A stretch of DNA of 64,000 nucleotides from contig NZ_JBDLLG010000011.1 of the NCBI RefSeq assembly GCF_039822625.1, positions 81,552 to 145,551 on the forward strand, in the 5' to 3' direction. Shown in pieces: positions 8,528-18,400 of this stretch (its first letter is position 1; each line of letters starts with the position of its first letter). The translations under genes were made by a program, and so were the position numbers. The DNA comes from Marinimicrobium locisalis. Lineage in GTDB: Bacteria; Pseudomonadota; Gammaproteobacteria; Pseudomonadales; Cellvibrionaceae. The notes under the pieces were generated by a model that searched no databases, had not been told where the DNA came from, and saw nothing but the letters and a program-made list of their open reading frames with translations.

Positions 8528-10514
8528 TGTAATCAACTCCGATGGCGTGTTCGATGTGGATGATGTGCCGGTCAACACCAGCGGCAACCCGGACCTGAAT
8601 CAGGTCGGTCGCTCGCGCCGGCAAGTGTTGAAAGGCGGGTTGGGGCTGCTGGCGGGGCACCTGGCCGCGCCATCTCTGTTGACCGCCTGCGCCTCGGAGC
8701 CGGCAGCCCCCCGTGTGCCGTTTACAAACAGCCCGCGCCCGGAGATCGGTTTTGCCCCTGTGCCCGTGGCGCTCGAACCCGGCTACGATCGGGTAGACGT
8801 GCCCCGTGGGTACCGCGCTCGAGCGTTTTTCAGCTGGGGCGACCCGGTAGAGGCAGGCGCGCCCGAGTGGCATCCGGGGGCGGAAAACACCTGGGAGGAG
8901 CAGGCGCTTCAAGCCGGCCAGAACCACGACGGCATGCACTACTTCCCGTTCCCGGAAGCGCCCAATGACCACGGTTTGCTGGTGATCAATCACGAGTACA
9001 TCAATTCGACTTTGCATCCCAACGGACCGTCGGTCACGCAAGGGGTAGACGGCCAAAAGCGTCGCCCACTGGAGGAGGTCCGAAAGGAGCAGGCCGGGCA
9101 CGGTCTGAGCATTATTGAAATCCGAAAGGATGCCCAGGGTGAGTGGCAGCGCGTTTACCCTTCAAATTACAACCGCCGTCTCACCGCTTACACGCCCATG
9201 GCTATTAGCGGCCCCTGCGCCGGCGGCGAGGCTATGAAGACCAAAGACGACCCCAGCGGGCAGGAAGTGTTGGGAACCCTGAACAACTGCTCTATGGGGG
9301 TGACCCCCTGGGGAACCTACCTGATCGCCGAAGAGAACTGGAAAAACTACTTCGCCAACCGCGATCCCGGTGATCATGGCCGTCGTCGGGAGCATCATCG
9401 CTACGGCATTGCCTCGGGCGCCAACAGTCACTACAACTACTGGGAGTCGGCCGATCCGCGCTTTGATGCCACCCTACGGGCCGATGAGCCGCACGGCGGC
9501 TACGTGAATGAACCCAACCGCTTCGGCTGGGTGGTGGAAGTGGACCCCTTTGATCCGACGTCCAAGCCGGTCAAGCGAACGGCGCTCGGTCGGCTGGTTC
9601 GCGAAGGCTGCACTTGTGCGCAACACGCCGATGGCAGCCTGGCGTTTTACTCCGGAGATGACACTCGGGGCGAATATGTCTACAAGTTTGTCCCAGAGGG
9701 TCGCTTCAATGTCGACAACCCACAAGCCAACCGACAGCTGCTGGATAAAGGCACGGTGTATGTCGCGGTGTACTCGGAAGAAGGGCGGGGCGAGTGGCGC
9801 CCGCTGATCTGGGGACGCCCCGGCCTGGCCGAGACGGATGGCTTTCAGAGCCAGGCCGATGTTTTGATCAACCTGCGCAGCGCCGCCGACGCCGTCGGTG
9901 CCACACCCATGGACCGGCCGGAATGGGTAGCGGTCAATCCCCACACCGGTGATGGCTACGTGTCCTTGACCAACAACGTGGAGCGAGCGGTCGACCCGGA
10001 ACAGCCCCTCAACCCCGCCAACCCTCGGCCGGTTAACGTCCACGGTCAGATCCTGCGCTGGCGCGAACGAGATGGCCACCCAGGCGCCACCGAATTCAAC
10101 TGGGAGCTGTTTCTGCTCGCGGGCGAGCAGTCCCCGCCGGGTGAGTCCTGGAAGACGGACCATGAATACGGCACGATTAACGGCGATATTTTTTCCTGCC
10201 CCGACGGCCTCTGGTTTGATAAGGACGGTCGCCTCTGGATAGAAACCGACTTTGGCGACGATGAGGCCCCCTACGATGCCATGGGTACCAACCAACTGCT
10301 CTGCGCCGACCCGGTCACGCGCGAAGTCAAACGCTTCCTCACCGGCCCCACCGGTTGTGAAATCACCGGTATTACCGCCCCCCCGGATGGCAAAAGCCTC
10401 TGGATCAATGTGCAACATCCGGGGCTGAGCTACCCGGCCAGCGATGGTAAGGCTCGTCCGCGTTCCACCACCGTGTTGATTACCAAAGACGATGGCGGCA
10501 TTATCGGCAGCTGA
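8520..10514 (+). CDS. PhoX-family (DUF839) Tat-exported alkaline phosphatase
   Basis: A 664-residue protein of the PhoX/DUF839 family of calcium-dependent phosphatases. The N-terminus has a twin-arginine signal (SRRQVLKGGLGLLAG, about residues 31-45) followed by a Cys in LLTACAS, which could also be lipidated. Typical motifs follow: LLVINHEYIN, GMTPWGTYL-like GVTPWGTYLIAEENW, NRFGWVVEVDPFDP, LGRLVREGC and YVYKFV. ATG 8520 overlaps the phytase stop, which is normal for translational coupling. As third gene behind the Pho box it would strip phosphate from the lower phosphate esters left by the phytase. A perfect hairpin 27 bases after the stop closes the operon. Confidence 0.92.
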   Translation: MTDVINSDGVFDVDDVPVNTSGNPDLNQVGRSRRQVLKGGLGLLAGHLAAPSLLTACASEPAAPRVPFTNSPRPEIGFAPVPVALEPGYDRVDVPRGYRARAFFSWGDPVEAGAPEWHPGAENTWEEQALQAGQNHDGMHYFPFPEAPNDHGLLVINHEYINSTLHPNGPSVTQGVDGQKRRPLEEVRKEQAGHGLSIIEIRKDAQGEWQRVYPSNYNRRLTAYTPMAISGPCAGGEAMKTKDDPSGQEVLGTLNNCSMGVTPWGTYLIAEENWKNYFANRDPGDHGRRREHHRYGIASGANSHYNYWESADPRFDATLRADEPHGGYVNEPNRFGWVVEVDPFDPTSKPVKRTALGRLVREGCTCAQHADGSLAFYSGDDTRGEYVYKFVPEGRFNVDNPQANRQLLDKGTVYVAVYSEEGRGEWRPLIWGRPGLAETDGFQSQADVLINLRSAADAVGATPMDRPEWVAVNPHTGDGYVSLTNNVERAVDPEQPLNPANPRPVNVHGQILRWRERDGHPGATEFNWELFLLAGEQSPPGESWKTDHEYGTINGDIFSCPDGLWFDKDGRLWIETDFGDDEAPYDAMGTNQLLCADPVTREVKRFLTGPTGCEITGITAPPDGKSLWINVQHPGLSYPASDGKARPRSTTVLITKDDGGIIGS

Positions 10515-10540
10515 GCGGCTCTTGGGGGCGCACAGCAGTT

Positions 10541-10572
10541 CCCGCCCTTGAGGCCATTTCAAGGGCGGGTTT
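10541..10572 (+). terminator. Hairpin terminator of the phytate operon
   Basis: An 11-bp perfect stem (CCCGCCCTTGA at 10541-10551 pairing with 10559-10569) and a 7-base loop, followed by only a few T. It lies directly after phoX and before a separate gene. Confidence 0.75.
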
Positions 10573-10595
10573 GGTGAAGAGGCTGGAGACATCGA

Positions 10596-11066
10596 ATGGG
10601 GTTTGCGGTTACTCCCGAGTTAATCGTGGTTGTGGTCACGACCGCAGTGGTGTTTTTGGTGGTGATTTTCCACTATGAAGCGATTCAGTTGCTGAACCGT
10701 TGGCACGGCCACCGACATCGTCGCTTTGGACGCGATCAACGGACCCGTCCCATTGTGTTGATGACTATGTTTGTCTTGCTGATGGCGCACGTGGTGGAAA
10801 TTTGGTTGTTCGGTCTGGCCTTCTGGGTGCTATTGGCTCAGGGAGGCTATGGCGTGATTCATGGCTATGACAGCCTGACCCTGCTCGATTGCGTCTATTT
10901 TTCAGTGGCGAATTACACCACGGCCGGCTGGGGAGATTTGACCGCCGTCGGTGATATCCGCTTTCTGGCGGGCACCGAAGCGCTGGTGGGCTTTATGATG
11001 ATCACCTGGTCCGCCTCGTTCAGTTACCTCATCATGAATCGAGCCTGGGGGAGTGATAGAGACTGA
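10596..11066 (+). CDS. Small ion-channel family membrane protein (Ion_trans_2-like)
   Basis: A 156-residue membrane protein: one N-terminal hydrophobic segment (residues about 6-24), a basic cytoplasmic stretch (RWHGHRHRRFGRDQRTR), then two helices flanking a pore loop. The loop reads YFSVANYTTAGWGDL where potassium channels have a TVGYGD filter. The layout therefore fits the two-helix channel fold, but the filter (TAGWG) is changed at two positions and selectivity cannot be assumed. The gene stands alone between a terminator and dodecin. No assigned role. Confidence 0.75.
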   Translation: MGFAVTPELIVVVVTTAVVFLVVIFHYEAIQLLNRWHGHRHRRFGRDQRTRPIVLMTMFVLLMAHVVEIWLFGLAFWVLLAQGGYGVIHGYDSLTLLDCVYFSVANYTTAGWGDLTAVGDIRFLAGTEALVGFMMITWSASFSYLIMNRAWGSDRD

Positions 11067-11224
11067 CGTTGGTCGAGCTGCCGGTCAGTACTGCACAACG
11101 TAAAACTGTCCTGCCGGTTTACCGGCGGCGAAGGTGTTGCGGATTCGGAGAGGGCTTTCGGGATTTTTTAAGGCCGTTAACCTGTGCCATACTGATTATT
11201 CATTTCTCGACCATGGAGGTCTTC

Positions 11225-11440
11225 ATGTCCAATCATCACACCTACAAGAAGCTCGAAATCGTAGGCTCTTCCCCCACGAGCATTGAAGACGCCATCAATA
11301 ACGGTCTGGCCGAGTGCAGCAAGAGCGTTAAAAATATTGAGTGGTTTGAAGTGGTGGAAACCCGCGGGCACGTCGAAAACGGTCAGGTTGGGCACTATCA
11401 GGTAGTGATAAAGGTCGGCTTCCGGATTGAGGGAAGTTAA
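11225..11440 (+). CDS. Dodecin (flavin-binding small protein)
   Basis: A 71-residue dodecin. The conserved core is present: KKLEIVGSSPTSIEDAI, then NIEWFEVVETRGHVENG with the flavin-stacking Trp, and HYQVVIKVGFRIE. Dodecins form hollow dodecamers that store riboflavin, FMN or FAD and limit flavin photochemistry. The start is ATG 11225 because GGAGG lies at 11215-11219; an in-frame ATG at 11213 overlaps that site. Single-gene unit. The 158 bases before it hold a CATACT that could be a -10, but no convincing -35. Confidence 0.93.
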   Translation: MSNHHTYKKLEIVGSSPTSIEDAINNGLAECSKSVKNIEWFEVVETRGHVENGQVGHYQVVIKVGFRIEGS

Positions 11441-11561
11441 CGACACCCCAGCGGCCACGGAAGTCGGGTGAATAGGCCGGGCCTGGTGGTCGCAAACGTT
11501 TCCGGATAAAACGCTCGTCCCTGAGCGAGTGAGGAGAAACGGACGGTTTGGCCTCGGCGGC

Positions 11562-11846
11562 TTATTGGTTGGAGGCCATAGGCGTCACGTTACCGGCTTG
11601 CCCCTCGGGCTCTTCCAATAACGCTTCGGGTTTACCCTTGCAGGCTTTGCCCAACTGATCTCGGCGCTCGGCCAGCAGCAAGCCGATGGCTTCGCTGTGT
11701 TCCTCGCTAATGCCATCCACCTGCGCTTCAATCAGCTGAGTAATATTAGCGGCCAGCTCCAGCATTTTATCGTGGGCTTCCGCGGCTTTTTTGTCATCAA
11801 ACATCTTTCCATCCCGATCGCATTTCCAAACGGCGACTACAGCCAT
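11562..11846 (-). CDS. yebG: YebG-family SOS-induced protein
   Basis: A 94-residue homologue of E. coli YebG: MAVVAVWKCDRDGKMFDDKK aligns with the family N-terminus, followed by AAEAHDKMLELAANITQLIE and EAIGLLLAERRDQLGKACKG. YebG is a small protein of unknown biochemical role, induced by DNA damage. GGAGG at 11853-11857 supports the start, and a perfect LexA box lies about 20 bases upstream. The C-terminal tail (EEPEGQAGNVTPMASNQ) is low in complexity, as in other members. Confidence 0.9.
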   Translation of the reverse strand: MAVVAVWKCDRDGKMFDDKKAAEAHDKMLELAANITQLIEAQVDGISEEHSEAIGLLLAERRDQLGKACKGKPEALLEEPEGQAGNVTPMASNQ

Positions 11847-11865
11847 GGTGTACCTCCTGGGTCAT

Positions 11866-11885
11866 TACTGTTTTTATGTACAGTA
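11866..11885 (-). promoter_or_regulatory. LexA (SOS) box upstream of yebG
   Basis: TACTGT-N8-ACAGTA, a perfect match to the core of the E. coli LexA consensus, including the CTGT-N8-ACAG spacing. Its position next to the yebG start would block transcription until DNA damage. Confidence 0.9.
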
Positions 11886-11904
11886 TTGGGTTGAGGGCCG
11901 TTTG

Positions 11905-13095
11905 TCAACCGCTAAAGCTGATGGCGACCAGTGTCAGGCAGGTGAGTACCAGTGCGAGCTGGGGCCAGCGCAGGAGCTGGCCGCGCCAGAGTGTCCGCCA
12001 GCGGGAGGTGGCGGCCTTGGGCGCCAGGCGCAGGGCGTATATCCAGACGCCGGAGGCACTCAGGAGGGTGAGCATCAGTCCCCACAGGAACCAGAGGAAC
12101 CGGGTCGGTTGGCCACCGAAGGTGCCGAAGTGCAGCGGGTCGGCCGCCTCGGCAATGCGTTGGTGGGCGGTGAGTTGCTCCCCCCGGAATTGGCCGAGCA
12201 CTTCGCCGGCGGCGGGGTCGAGCAAGAGGATGTTGGTGCGGGGGCGAACCAGCAGGGCGCTGTCCTGGCCCTGGAGCACCACCGGTTGATTGTCGCCCCG
12301 GAAGAACAGGCTTTCCAGACGGTAGCCGGGCCATTGAGCGAGCGCGGCTTCCAATGCACGGTTCAGGGGGGCGGCCTCCCTGGGTAGGGGGCCCGCCTCC
12401 GGCGGAGGGGGTAGCGCGCTGGCCGCTGAGGGAGCCGCAGCGCCCCATTGTTCGATCAGGTACCAGAAGCTGGTGAGCCCGATGATCAGGATGAACGGCA
12501 GACTCCACAACCCCAGCCAGCGGTGCAGATTGCCCCACCAGCGACGGGGTGGGTCGGTGCTTTGCGGTAATTTGAAAAAGCCGCGCCACCAGCGCTTGAA
12601 GATGGGAAAGGCCGAGATCATCGACAGCAGCAGAGGGATGCTGAGCAGCGCGACGATCGTCAGGCCCCACTTTAGCGGCAGCATCAGATGGCGGTGGGCC
12701 TGACGCAGAAACCGGTGGGCGTTGAACCAGTCGGCCACGCCCTGTACCTCCGCCGTATAGGGGTTGATGTACACTCGCCGCAGCTCGCCTTCTTCGTCCT
12801 TGGCGATCAACTCCGAGGCCATATAGCCCGGTAGGTTGACGTGGAAGAAGCTGGGCGTCCAATTCGGGTGCTGTTGCAGCGCCGCCGCCAATTGAGTGCC
12901 GGCGGGCAGTCGCTCGGCGTCGGGGGAGGGCGCCTGCACCCGCATGGCGGGGGTGAACAGCCAGTCCACTTCGTAGGCGTAAACGGCGATGGTGCCGGTC
13001 AGGGAAACGAAGAAGAACAGCAGGCTCAGCTTCATTCCCGCCCAGGAATGAAGGCTGAACCAGAGCCGACGCCGGCTTTTTGAAGCGCTCGCCAT
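11905..13095 (-). CDS. PepSY-associated transmembrane protein (iron-uptake linked)
   Basis: A 396-residue inner-membrane protein of the PepSY_TM family. An N-terminal helix (LHSWAGMKLSLLFFFVSLTG, with the typical HxxxG layout) is followed by a large periplasmic part, further helices with the HRWLGLWSLPFILIIGLTSF motif, and two C-terminal helices. Family members accompany siderophore receptors and are thought to help ferric siderophore reduction or release in the periplasm. It starts 6 bases after the stop of the siderophore receptor gene, so it belongs to the same Fur-controlled transcript. Confidence 0.9.
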   Translation of the reverse strand: MASASKSRRRLWFSLHSWAGMKLSLLFFFVSLTGTIAVYAYEVDWLFTPAMRVQAPSPDAERLPAGTQLAAALQQHPNWTPSFFHVNLPGYMASELIAKDEEGELRRVYINPYTAEVQGVADWFNAHRFLRQAHRHLMLPLKWGLTIVALLSIPLLLSMISAFPIFKRWWRGFFKLPQSTDPPRRWWGNLHRWLGLWSLPFILIIGLTSFWYLIEQWGAAAPSAASALPPPPEAGPLPREAAPLNRALEAALAQWPGYRLESLFFRGDNQPVVLQGQDSALLVRPRTNILLLDPAAGEVLGQFRGEQLTAHQRIAEAADPLHFGTFGGQPTRFLWFLWGLMLTLLSASGVWIYALRLAPKAATSRWRTLWRGQLLRWPQLALVLTCLTLVAISFSG

Positions 13096-13101
13096 TGGGG
13101 T

Positions 13102-15210
13102 TTAGAACTCGTGACTCAGCGTCGCGATGATCCGCCGCGGTTCTCCCGGAAAGTGGCCCGTGCGCGTGATGAAACCACTTTCGGCGTAGGTCTCGTCAAA
13201 GAGGTTCTTCACGTTGATTTGGAGTTTCCAATCCTCGAACTGGGTCTGCCAACTGGCATCGAAGACGGTATAGGCATCGACCGGGTCCCCTTGGATGCCG
13301 ATTTGATCGCCTTTGTGGTCAACGCCAAAGGCGATGGCCGACTGGAGGCTTAGGAAGTCATAACGGGTCCAGAGTCCGATGGTCTGGTCCGGGGTATTGG
13401 CGAAATCGTCTCCGGTGGCATTGGTGATGCCGCTGGTGGCCTCCAGCACCTCCACGTTGTTGTAGGCGTAGTTGAGGGTCATGGTCCACTGGGGCAGCAG
13501 GTCGGCGCTCAGGTCCATTTCCGCGCCCCGGCTGCGAACGCGACCGACGGCGACGAGATCATCCACACCGTCGTTGCCCACATCGCCCAGCGGGCTTGCC
13601 TGCAGGACATTGCGTCGCTCAATTTCATACGCGGCCAAGTTAAGCCGGGCGCGGCCGTCCAGCAGTTCCAATTTGGCCCCCAGCTCGAATTGTTCGCTCT
13701 CCTCCGGCTCGAAGGGGCCGCCGGCCTCCGGGTTTTGGCTGCGGGGAGACTGGGGAACGAAGCCTTCGCTGATGCTGGCGTACAGGTTTACGCCGTCGTT
13801 GAGGTGGTAGACACCGCCCAGGCGATAGGTCAACGCGCTGTCACCGTCTTTTTCGGTATTGTCGCCGTCGGCTTCGAAACTCGTGTGGCGCAGGCTGGCG
13901 AGTAGGTCCCACTGGTCGGACAGGCGCACCAGATCCTGCACATAGAGGCCGACTTGCTGCTGCTCACTCTCGGCCGGGGTCTCCCACGGATTGTCATCCA
14001 GGCCATATTGGGCGCGGGAGGTTTGGCCGTACATTGGGTTGTAGAGGCTCAGGGGCGGAACGACACCGCCCTGTTCGATGGGGGCGCCGCGCTTGGCCTT
14101 GAAGTCATCCTGTTGATCAAAGATTTCAGCGCCCACCAGAAATTGATGTTCGATACTCCCCATATCGAAATCCAGCATCAGGTTGCCATAGGCGGATAGG
14201 CCCTCGTTGTTGCGCACCTGGTCGCGGAACTGCCGGGCCATCATGTCGTCCACGCCATCGTCATTGGAGTCGTACAAGCCGCGGGGTTCGTGGTAGTTCT
14301 GCTTTTCCTGGTTTTCGTAATAGCGGGTAGCCAAGTCGAGACGGAGGTTCGGGGTGAATTCGTGTTGTACCCGGGCGTAGAGGATATCCGCTTCGAGAGA
14401 GAGGAAGTCCGTCGGTTCGTTGTGATTCCAGCTCGTATCCACCAGGAAGTTGCCATTTTCATCAATGGGCACCCCGCGAAGTCGGTTGCCGCCGAGTGTC
14501 TGGTCCACAAACGAATATTTGAGCAAGGCGCGGGTGCTGTGGGAGGGCGCCCAGACCAGCCCCAGGTCACCCTGATCGTTATCGTTGGTGGTGTTGTTGC
14601 GAAACGGTTCTTCGGTTTCTTTCAGCATGGCCACCCGGTAACCCAGGTCGCTGTTACCAAAAGCCCCGGTGGCTTCGAAGTTGACCCCCGTTAAATCATA
14701 GTTGCCGGCGAGGACCTGGGCGCGAGCATACCGGTCCAGTGAGGCCTGACTGGTGTTGTAGTTGATCAAGCCGCCGGGCTGGCCAGCGCCGTAAACCGCA
14801 CCGCTCGGGCCTTTGAGCACTTCCACCTGGTCGATACCGAACAGCCGGGGCACCGTGAAACCGGCGTAGGGATCGCCGCGCAACCCGTCGTAGAGCACCT
14901 CGTCCTGACGAAAACCGCGGAAGGTGACTCCGGAGTAGCTGAAAAAGTTGACGCCGCTGATGCTTCGGTAGAGATCCCGGGCATCCCTCGCGCCCTGGTC
15001 TTGAATCAACTCCTTGTTGAGCACCTGCACCGCGGCCGGCACTCGAGTCAGGTCAGCGCTCAGGCGGGTGGAGACGGAGGATTCGGACACTTGGTAGAGC
15101 GTCTGGGCGCGACCGGTCACGATGAACTCTTCGGTCACGGGCCGGGTTTCCTGGGCCCAGCTCTGGCTGGCGGCGAGTAAAGCGAGGGGGAGTAAAGAGT
15201 GTTTGAACAC
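13102..15210 (-). CDS. TonB-dependent siderophore receptor
   Basis: A 702-residue outer-membrane receptor. Signal peptide FKHSLLPLALLAASQSWA, TonB-box region (EEFIVTGRA), plug (VPAAVQVLNKELIQDQGARD, GVNFFSYSGVTFRGFRQDE, QVEVLKGPSGAVYGAGQPGG) and a barrel ending in EF all match the FpvA/FhuE-like siderophore class. I start it at GTG (complement 15208-15210), seven bases after AGAGGAA. A longer frame from 15273 would place the Fur box inside the coding sequence. The siderophore type is not determinable from sequence alone. Transcribed with the PepSY protein. Confidence 0.93.
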   Translation of the reverse strand: MFKHSLLPLALLAASQSWAQETRPVTEEFIVTGRAQTLYQVSESSVSTRLSADLTRVPAAVQVLNKELIQDQGARDARDLYRSISGVNFFSYSGVTFRGFRQDEVLYDGLRGDPYAGFTVPRLFGIDQVEVLKGPSGAVYGAGQPGGLINYNTSQASLDRYARAQVLAGNYDLTGVNFEATGAFGNSDLGYRVAMLKETEEPFRNNTTNDNDQGDLGLVWAPSHSTRALLKYSFVDQTLGGNRLRGVPIDENGNFLVDTSWNHNEPTDFLSLEADILYARVQHEFTPNLRLDLATRYYENQEKQNYHEPRGLYDSNDDGVDDMMARQFRDQVRNNEGLSAYGNLMLDFDMGSIEHQFLVGAEIFDQQDDFKAKRGAPIEQGGVVPPLSLYNPMYGQTSRAQYGLDDNPWETPAESEQQQVGLYVQDLVRLSDQWDLLASLRHTSFEADGDNTEKDGDSALTYRLGGVYHLNDGVNLYASISEGFVPQSPRSQNPEAGGPFEPEESEQFELGAKLELLDGRARLNLAAYEIERRNVLQASPLGDVGNDGVDDLVAVGRVRSRGAEMDLSADLLPQWTMTLNYAYNNVEVLEATSGITNATGDDFANTPDQTIGLWTRYDFLSLQSAIAFGVDHKGDQIGIQGDPVDAYTVFDASWQTQFEDWKLQINVKNLFDETYAESGFITRTGHFPGEPRRIIATLSHEF

Positions 15211-15246
15211 GGGTTTTTCCTCTGTGTCGTTGCTGGTGTTGCGAAT

Positions 15247-15265
15247 AATAATAGTTATCATTATA
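15247..15265 (-). promoter_or_regulatory. Fur box upstream of the siderophore receptor
   Basis: Read on the minus strand the 19 bases run TATAATGATAACTATTATT. By eye this agrees with the 19-bp Fur consensus at 15 positions. It lies about 36-55 bases before the GTG start, so iron-replete Fur should repress the receptor and PepSY genes. Confidence 0.85.
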
Positions 15266-15373
15266 TTTTTCAATAATAGACGACATTTCAGCAGCAGGAG
15301 AGGCGGGGGGAGGGTGATCGCTAGGGTGTGAACGTTGGTCGAGGGACCGTTGGGAACCCTCTCATCGGAATGG

Positions 15374-15400
15374 CCCGCTACGAGAGGGACTCGTAGCGGG
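15374..15400. terminator. Hairpin after the RND efflux operon
   Basis: An 11-bp perfect stem (CCCGCTACGAG at 15374-15384 with 15390-15400) and a 5-base loop, 20 bases beyond the stop of the efflux pump gene. There is no T-run on either strand, so termination efficiency is uncertain. Confidence 0.55.
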
Positions 15401-15419
15401 CTTGCTAGCAGACGCGCGT

Positions 15420-18400
15420 TTAGGTCGGGCGAGCAGCGCCAAAGCGCAGATACATCGCCGGGACTACCAGCATGTTCAGCGCGGTGGAGCTAAGCAGCCC
15501 CCAGAGAATTACGATGGCCATGGGTGCCTGGATTTCACTGCCGGGCTCGCCGCTGGCCAGTGCCAGAGGCACCAGGGCGAGGGCGGTGGCCAAGGCGGTC
15601 ATGAGGATGGGGACCAGTCGCTCCTCCGCCCCCTGTCTGACGGCTTGAGCGGGGGCGAGCCCTTGGTTCTGAATCAGGCGGCGGATGTGGTCCACCAGGA
15701 TGACGCCGTTGCGGGTGGCGATGCCGAACAGCGTGATGAACCCAATTAGTACCGCTACCGTGACAATGCCTCCGGCAAACCAGACGCCGGCTACCCCGCC
15801 AATCAGTGCCAGGGGCAAATTGAGCATGACCAGCACGGCATCCCGGGCTCGCCCGAAGGCGGTGACCAGGAGAAAGAAAATACCCACAATCACCAAAGCG
15901 CCGAGGAGAAGCAACCGGGTACTGGCCGCTTCGGCGCTCTGAAATTGCCCACCGTATTCCACCCGATAGCCGGGAGGCAGCTCCACATTGGCGGAGACGG
16001 TTGCCTCGATATCTTCCACCACACCGATGAGGTCGCGCTCGGCCACGTTGGCCATGACCACCAGGTGGCGTTGAACGTTTTCCCGGCTAATGGTGTTGGG
16101 GCCGCGCTCACGCTGGATGTCGGCCAGCGCCGCGAAGGGCACCTGAGCCCCGGAGGCCAGGGTCAATTGGGTGTGCCTGAGGGTCCTCAGGTTCTCTTTG
16201 GCGTTTTGAGGCAGGCGCACCACCAAGTCAAAGCTGGCTTCCCCGTCCAGGATGCGCCCGACGGTGGTGCCATTGAAGGCCGTTTCCAACGCTTCGGCGG
16301 CTTCGGCCACGCTCAGTCCGTAGTTGGCGAGCGCGGGTCGGTCAAAGCGCACCGTGACAAACGGAATCTGACTCTGCTGATCCATGGCCACATCCACGGC
16401 TCCGGGAATATCGCGTACAAGGGCTTCGATTTGACGGCCCAGACCTCGTAGCTCGAACAGGTCGTCACCGAAGATCTTGATGGCGATATTGGCACGGGTG
16501 CCAGAGAGCATATGGTCAATGCGGTGGGAAATCGGTTGCCCTATGATCACGTTGGTGCCGGGTAGCAGTGCGAATTTCTGCCGCAGAGCGGACAGCAGTT
16601 CAGTCTTGCTCCGGTCGGCCATGTTCAAGGAAACGTCAATTTCGGAAGCGAACACCTGCTGGGCGTGGGGGTCCCGTTCGGCCCGGCCGGTGCGCCGGGC
16701 GGTGGCCACCACCTCCGGTTGGGCCAGCAGAATTTTCTCCACCCGCTGGCCCAGGGCGTCGGAGCTTTCCAGGGAGGTGCCCGGCAGGGTGACCACGCTC
16801 AGGGTCAGGCTGCCTTCATTGAATTCGGGCAAAAAGCCGCGCCCGGCCAGGGCGAGCCCTACCAGAGCGGCCAGTAGCAGCGCCAGGGCGCCGCCGATGA
16901 CCACCGGCCAGCGCCGCAGCGACCATTCCAGAAGGGGCCGATAGCTCGATTTGAGCTTCTGAATCAGGCGGGTGTCGTGGGCTTGGGTCACAGTGCGGCT
17001 GTTCGGCAAACCCAGGAGGCAGAGTACCGGCGTGACGGTAACGGCCACCAGCAGTGAGGCCGCCAGAGAGACCACATAGGCGAGCCCCAGCGGTTCCAAC
17101 AGCCGCCCCTCCACCCCGCTGAGGAAAAACAGCGGCAGAAACACCAGAATGATGATCAGGGTGGCGAAGACGATGGACCCTTCAATCTCCCGGGTGGCTG
17201 CGGAGACGACCTTTAACGCCGAACGCTGTTGAGGCTCGGGCAACTCGGCGTTTTCCCGGAGCCGGCGGACAATGTTCTCCACCACAATGATGGCGTCGTC
17301 CACCAGCGCTCCGAGCGCAATGGTCATGCCCCCGAGTGTCATGGTATTGAGGGTGCCTCCCAGCCAGCGGATGGATAGCACCGCCACCAGTAACGACAGG
17401 GGAATGGCCACCAGGGCAATGGCGGTGGCCCGCACGCTGTACAAAAACAGAAACATGATGGCCACCACCAGGATGGCCCCGTCCCGCAGCGCCGCACTCA
17501 GGTTGTCGATGGAGACGGTAATAAAATCCGCTTGCCGGAAGGCATCGGTTTCGATCTGCATGCCCTCGGGCAGAGACCCCTGCAGCTCGGTCAGGACGCC
17601 ATCCAGGCGTTCGGTCAGTTTCAGCGTATTGACGCCCGGTTGTTTCTGAATGCCCAGCACCACCGCCGCTTCGCCCTTGTAACTGCCGGTGCCGCGTCGG
17701 GGGGCGGGGCCGGTCTCAACCAAGGCGAGGTCGCGCACGAGCACCGGCGTCTGATCCCGGGTGGTGACCACCGCCTGTTCCAGGTCGTCGATGGTGCGGG
17801 CGCGGCCAATGCCCTGAATCAAAAATTCCTGGCTGTTCTCGGTCAGAAAACCGGCGGAAGCGTTCCGGCTGGCGCCGGCCACGGCCTCCCGCAGTTGGTC
17901 GAGCGTCACGTCGTAGGCTGATAGCCGCTCCGGCGAGGCAATTACCTGAAATTGCCGGGTTTCGCCGCCGGTGGGAATAACCTCCGCCACCCCCGGCACG
18001 GCCAACAGCCGCCGCCGGACCTGCCAGTCGGCCGCGGTTTTCAGGGCCATCTCGTCGTGTTGGTCTGAGGTCAAGGCGATAAACAGGATCTCGCCCATGA
18101 TGGAGGTGACCGGGGCGAGGACCGGGGGCGGCAGGTCCTCCGGCAGCGCCGCCGAGACATTTTGCAGGCGCTCGGCGACCCGTTGGCGTGCTCGGTAGAT
18201 ATCGGTTCCCCACTCGAATTCCACCACCACCACGCTGATACCGACACCGGTGTTGGAACGTACCCGCCGAACGCCCCCGGCGCCGTTCATGGCGGTTTCA
18301 ATCGGGAAGGTCACCAGCCGTTCCACATCTTCGGGTGGCATCCCGTGCGCTTCCGAGACGATGGTCACGGAGGGGGCGGTCAGGTCGGGGAAGACATCCA

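Noticed and set aside
9474..10592. Antisense open frame (372 codons) opposite phoX, and a similar one at 7535-8587 opposite the phytase
   Set aside because: Both are mirror frames of high-GC genes without domain evidence.
13102..15273. Longer N-terminus of the siderophore receptor starting at 15273
   Set aside because: It would make the Fur box coding and place a non-signal, Ile/Asn-rich head before a clear signal peptide; the GTG at 15210 has a good ribosome site.
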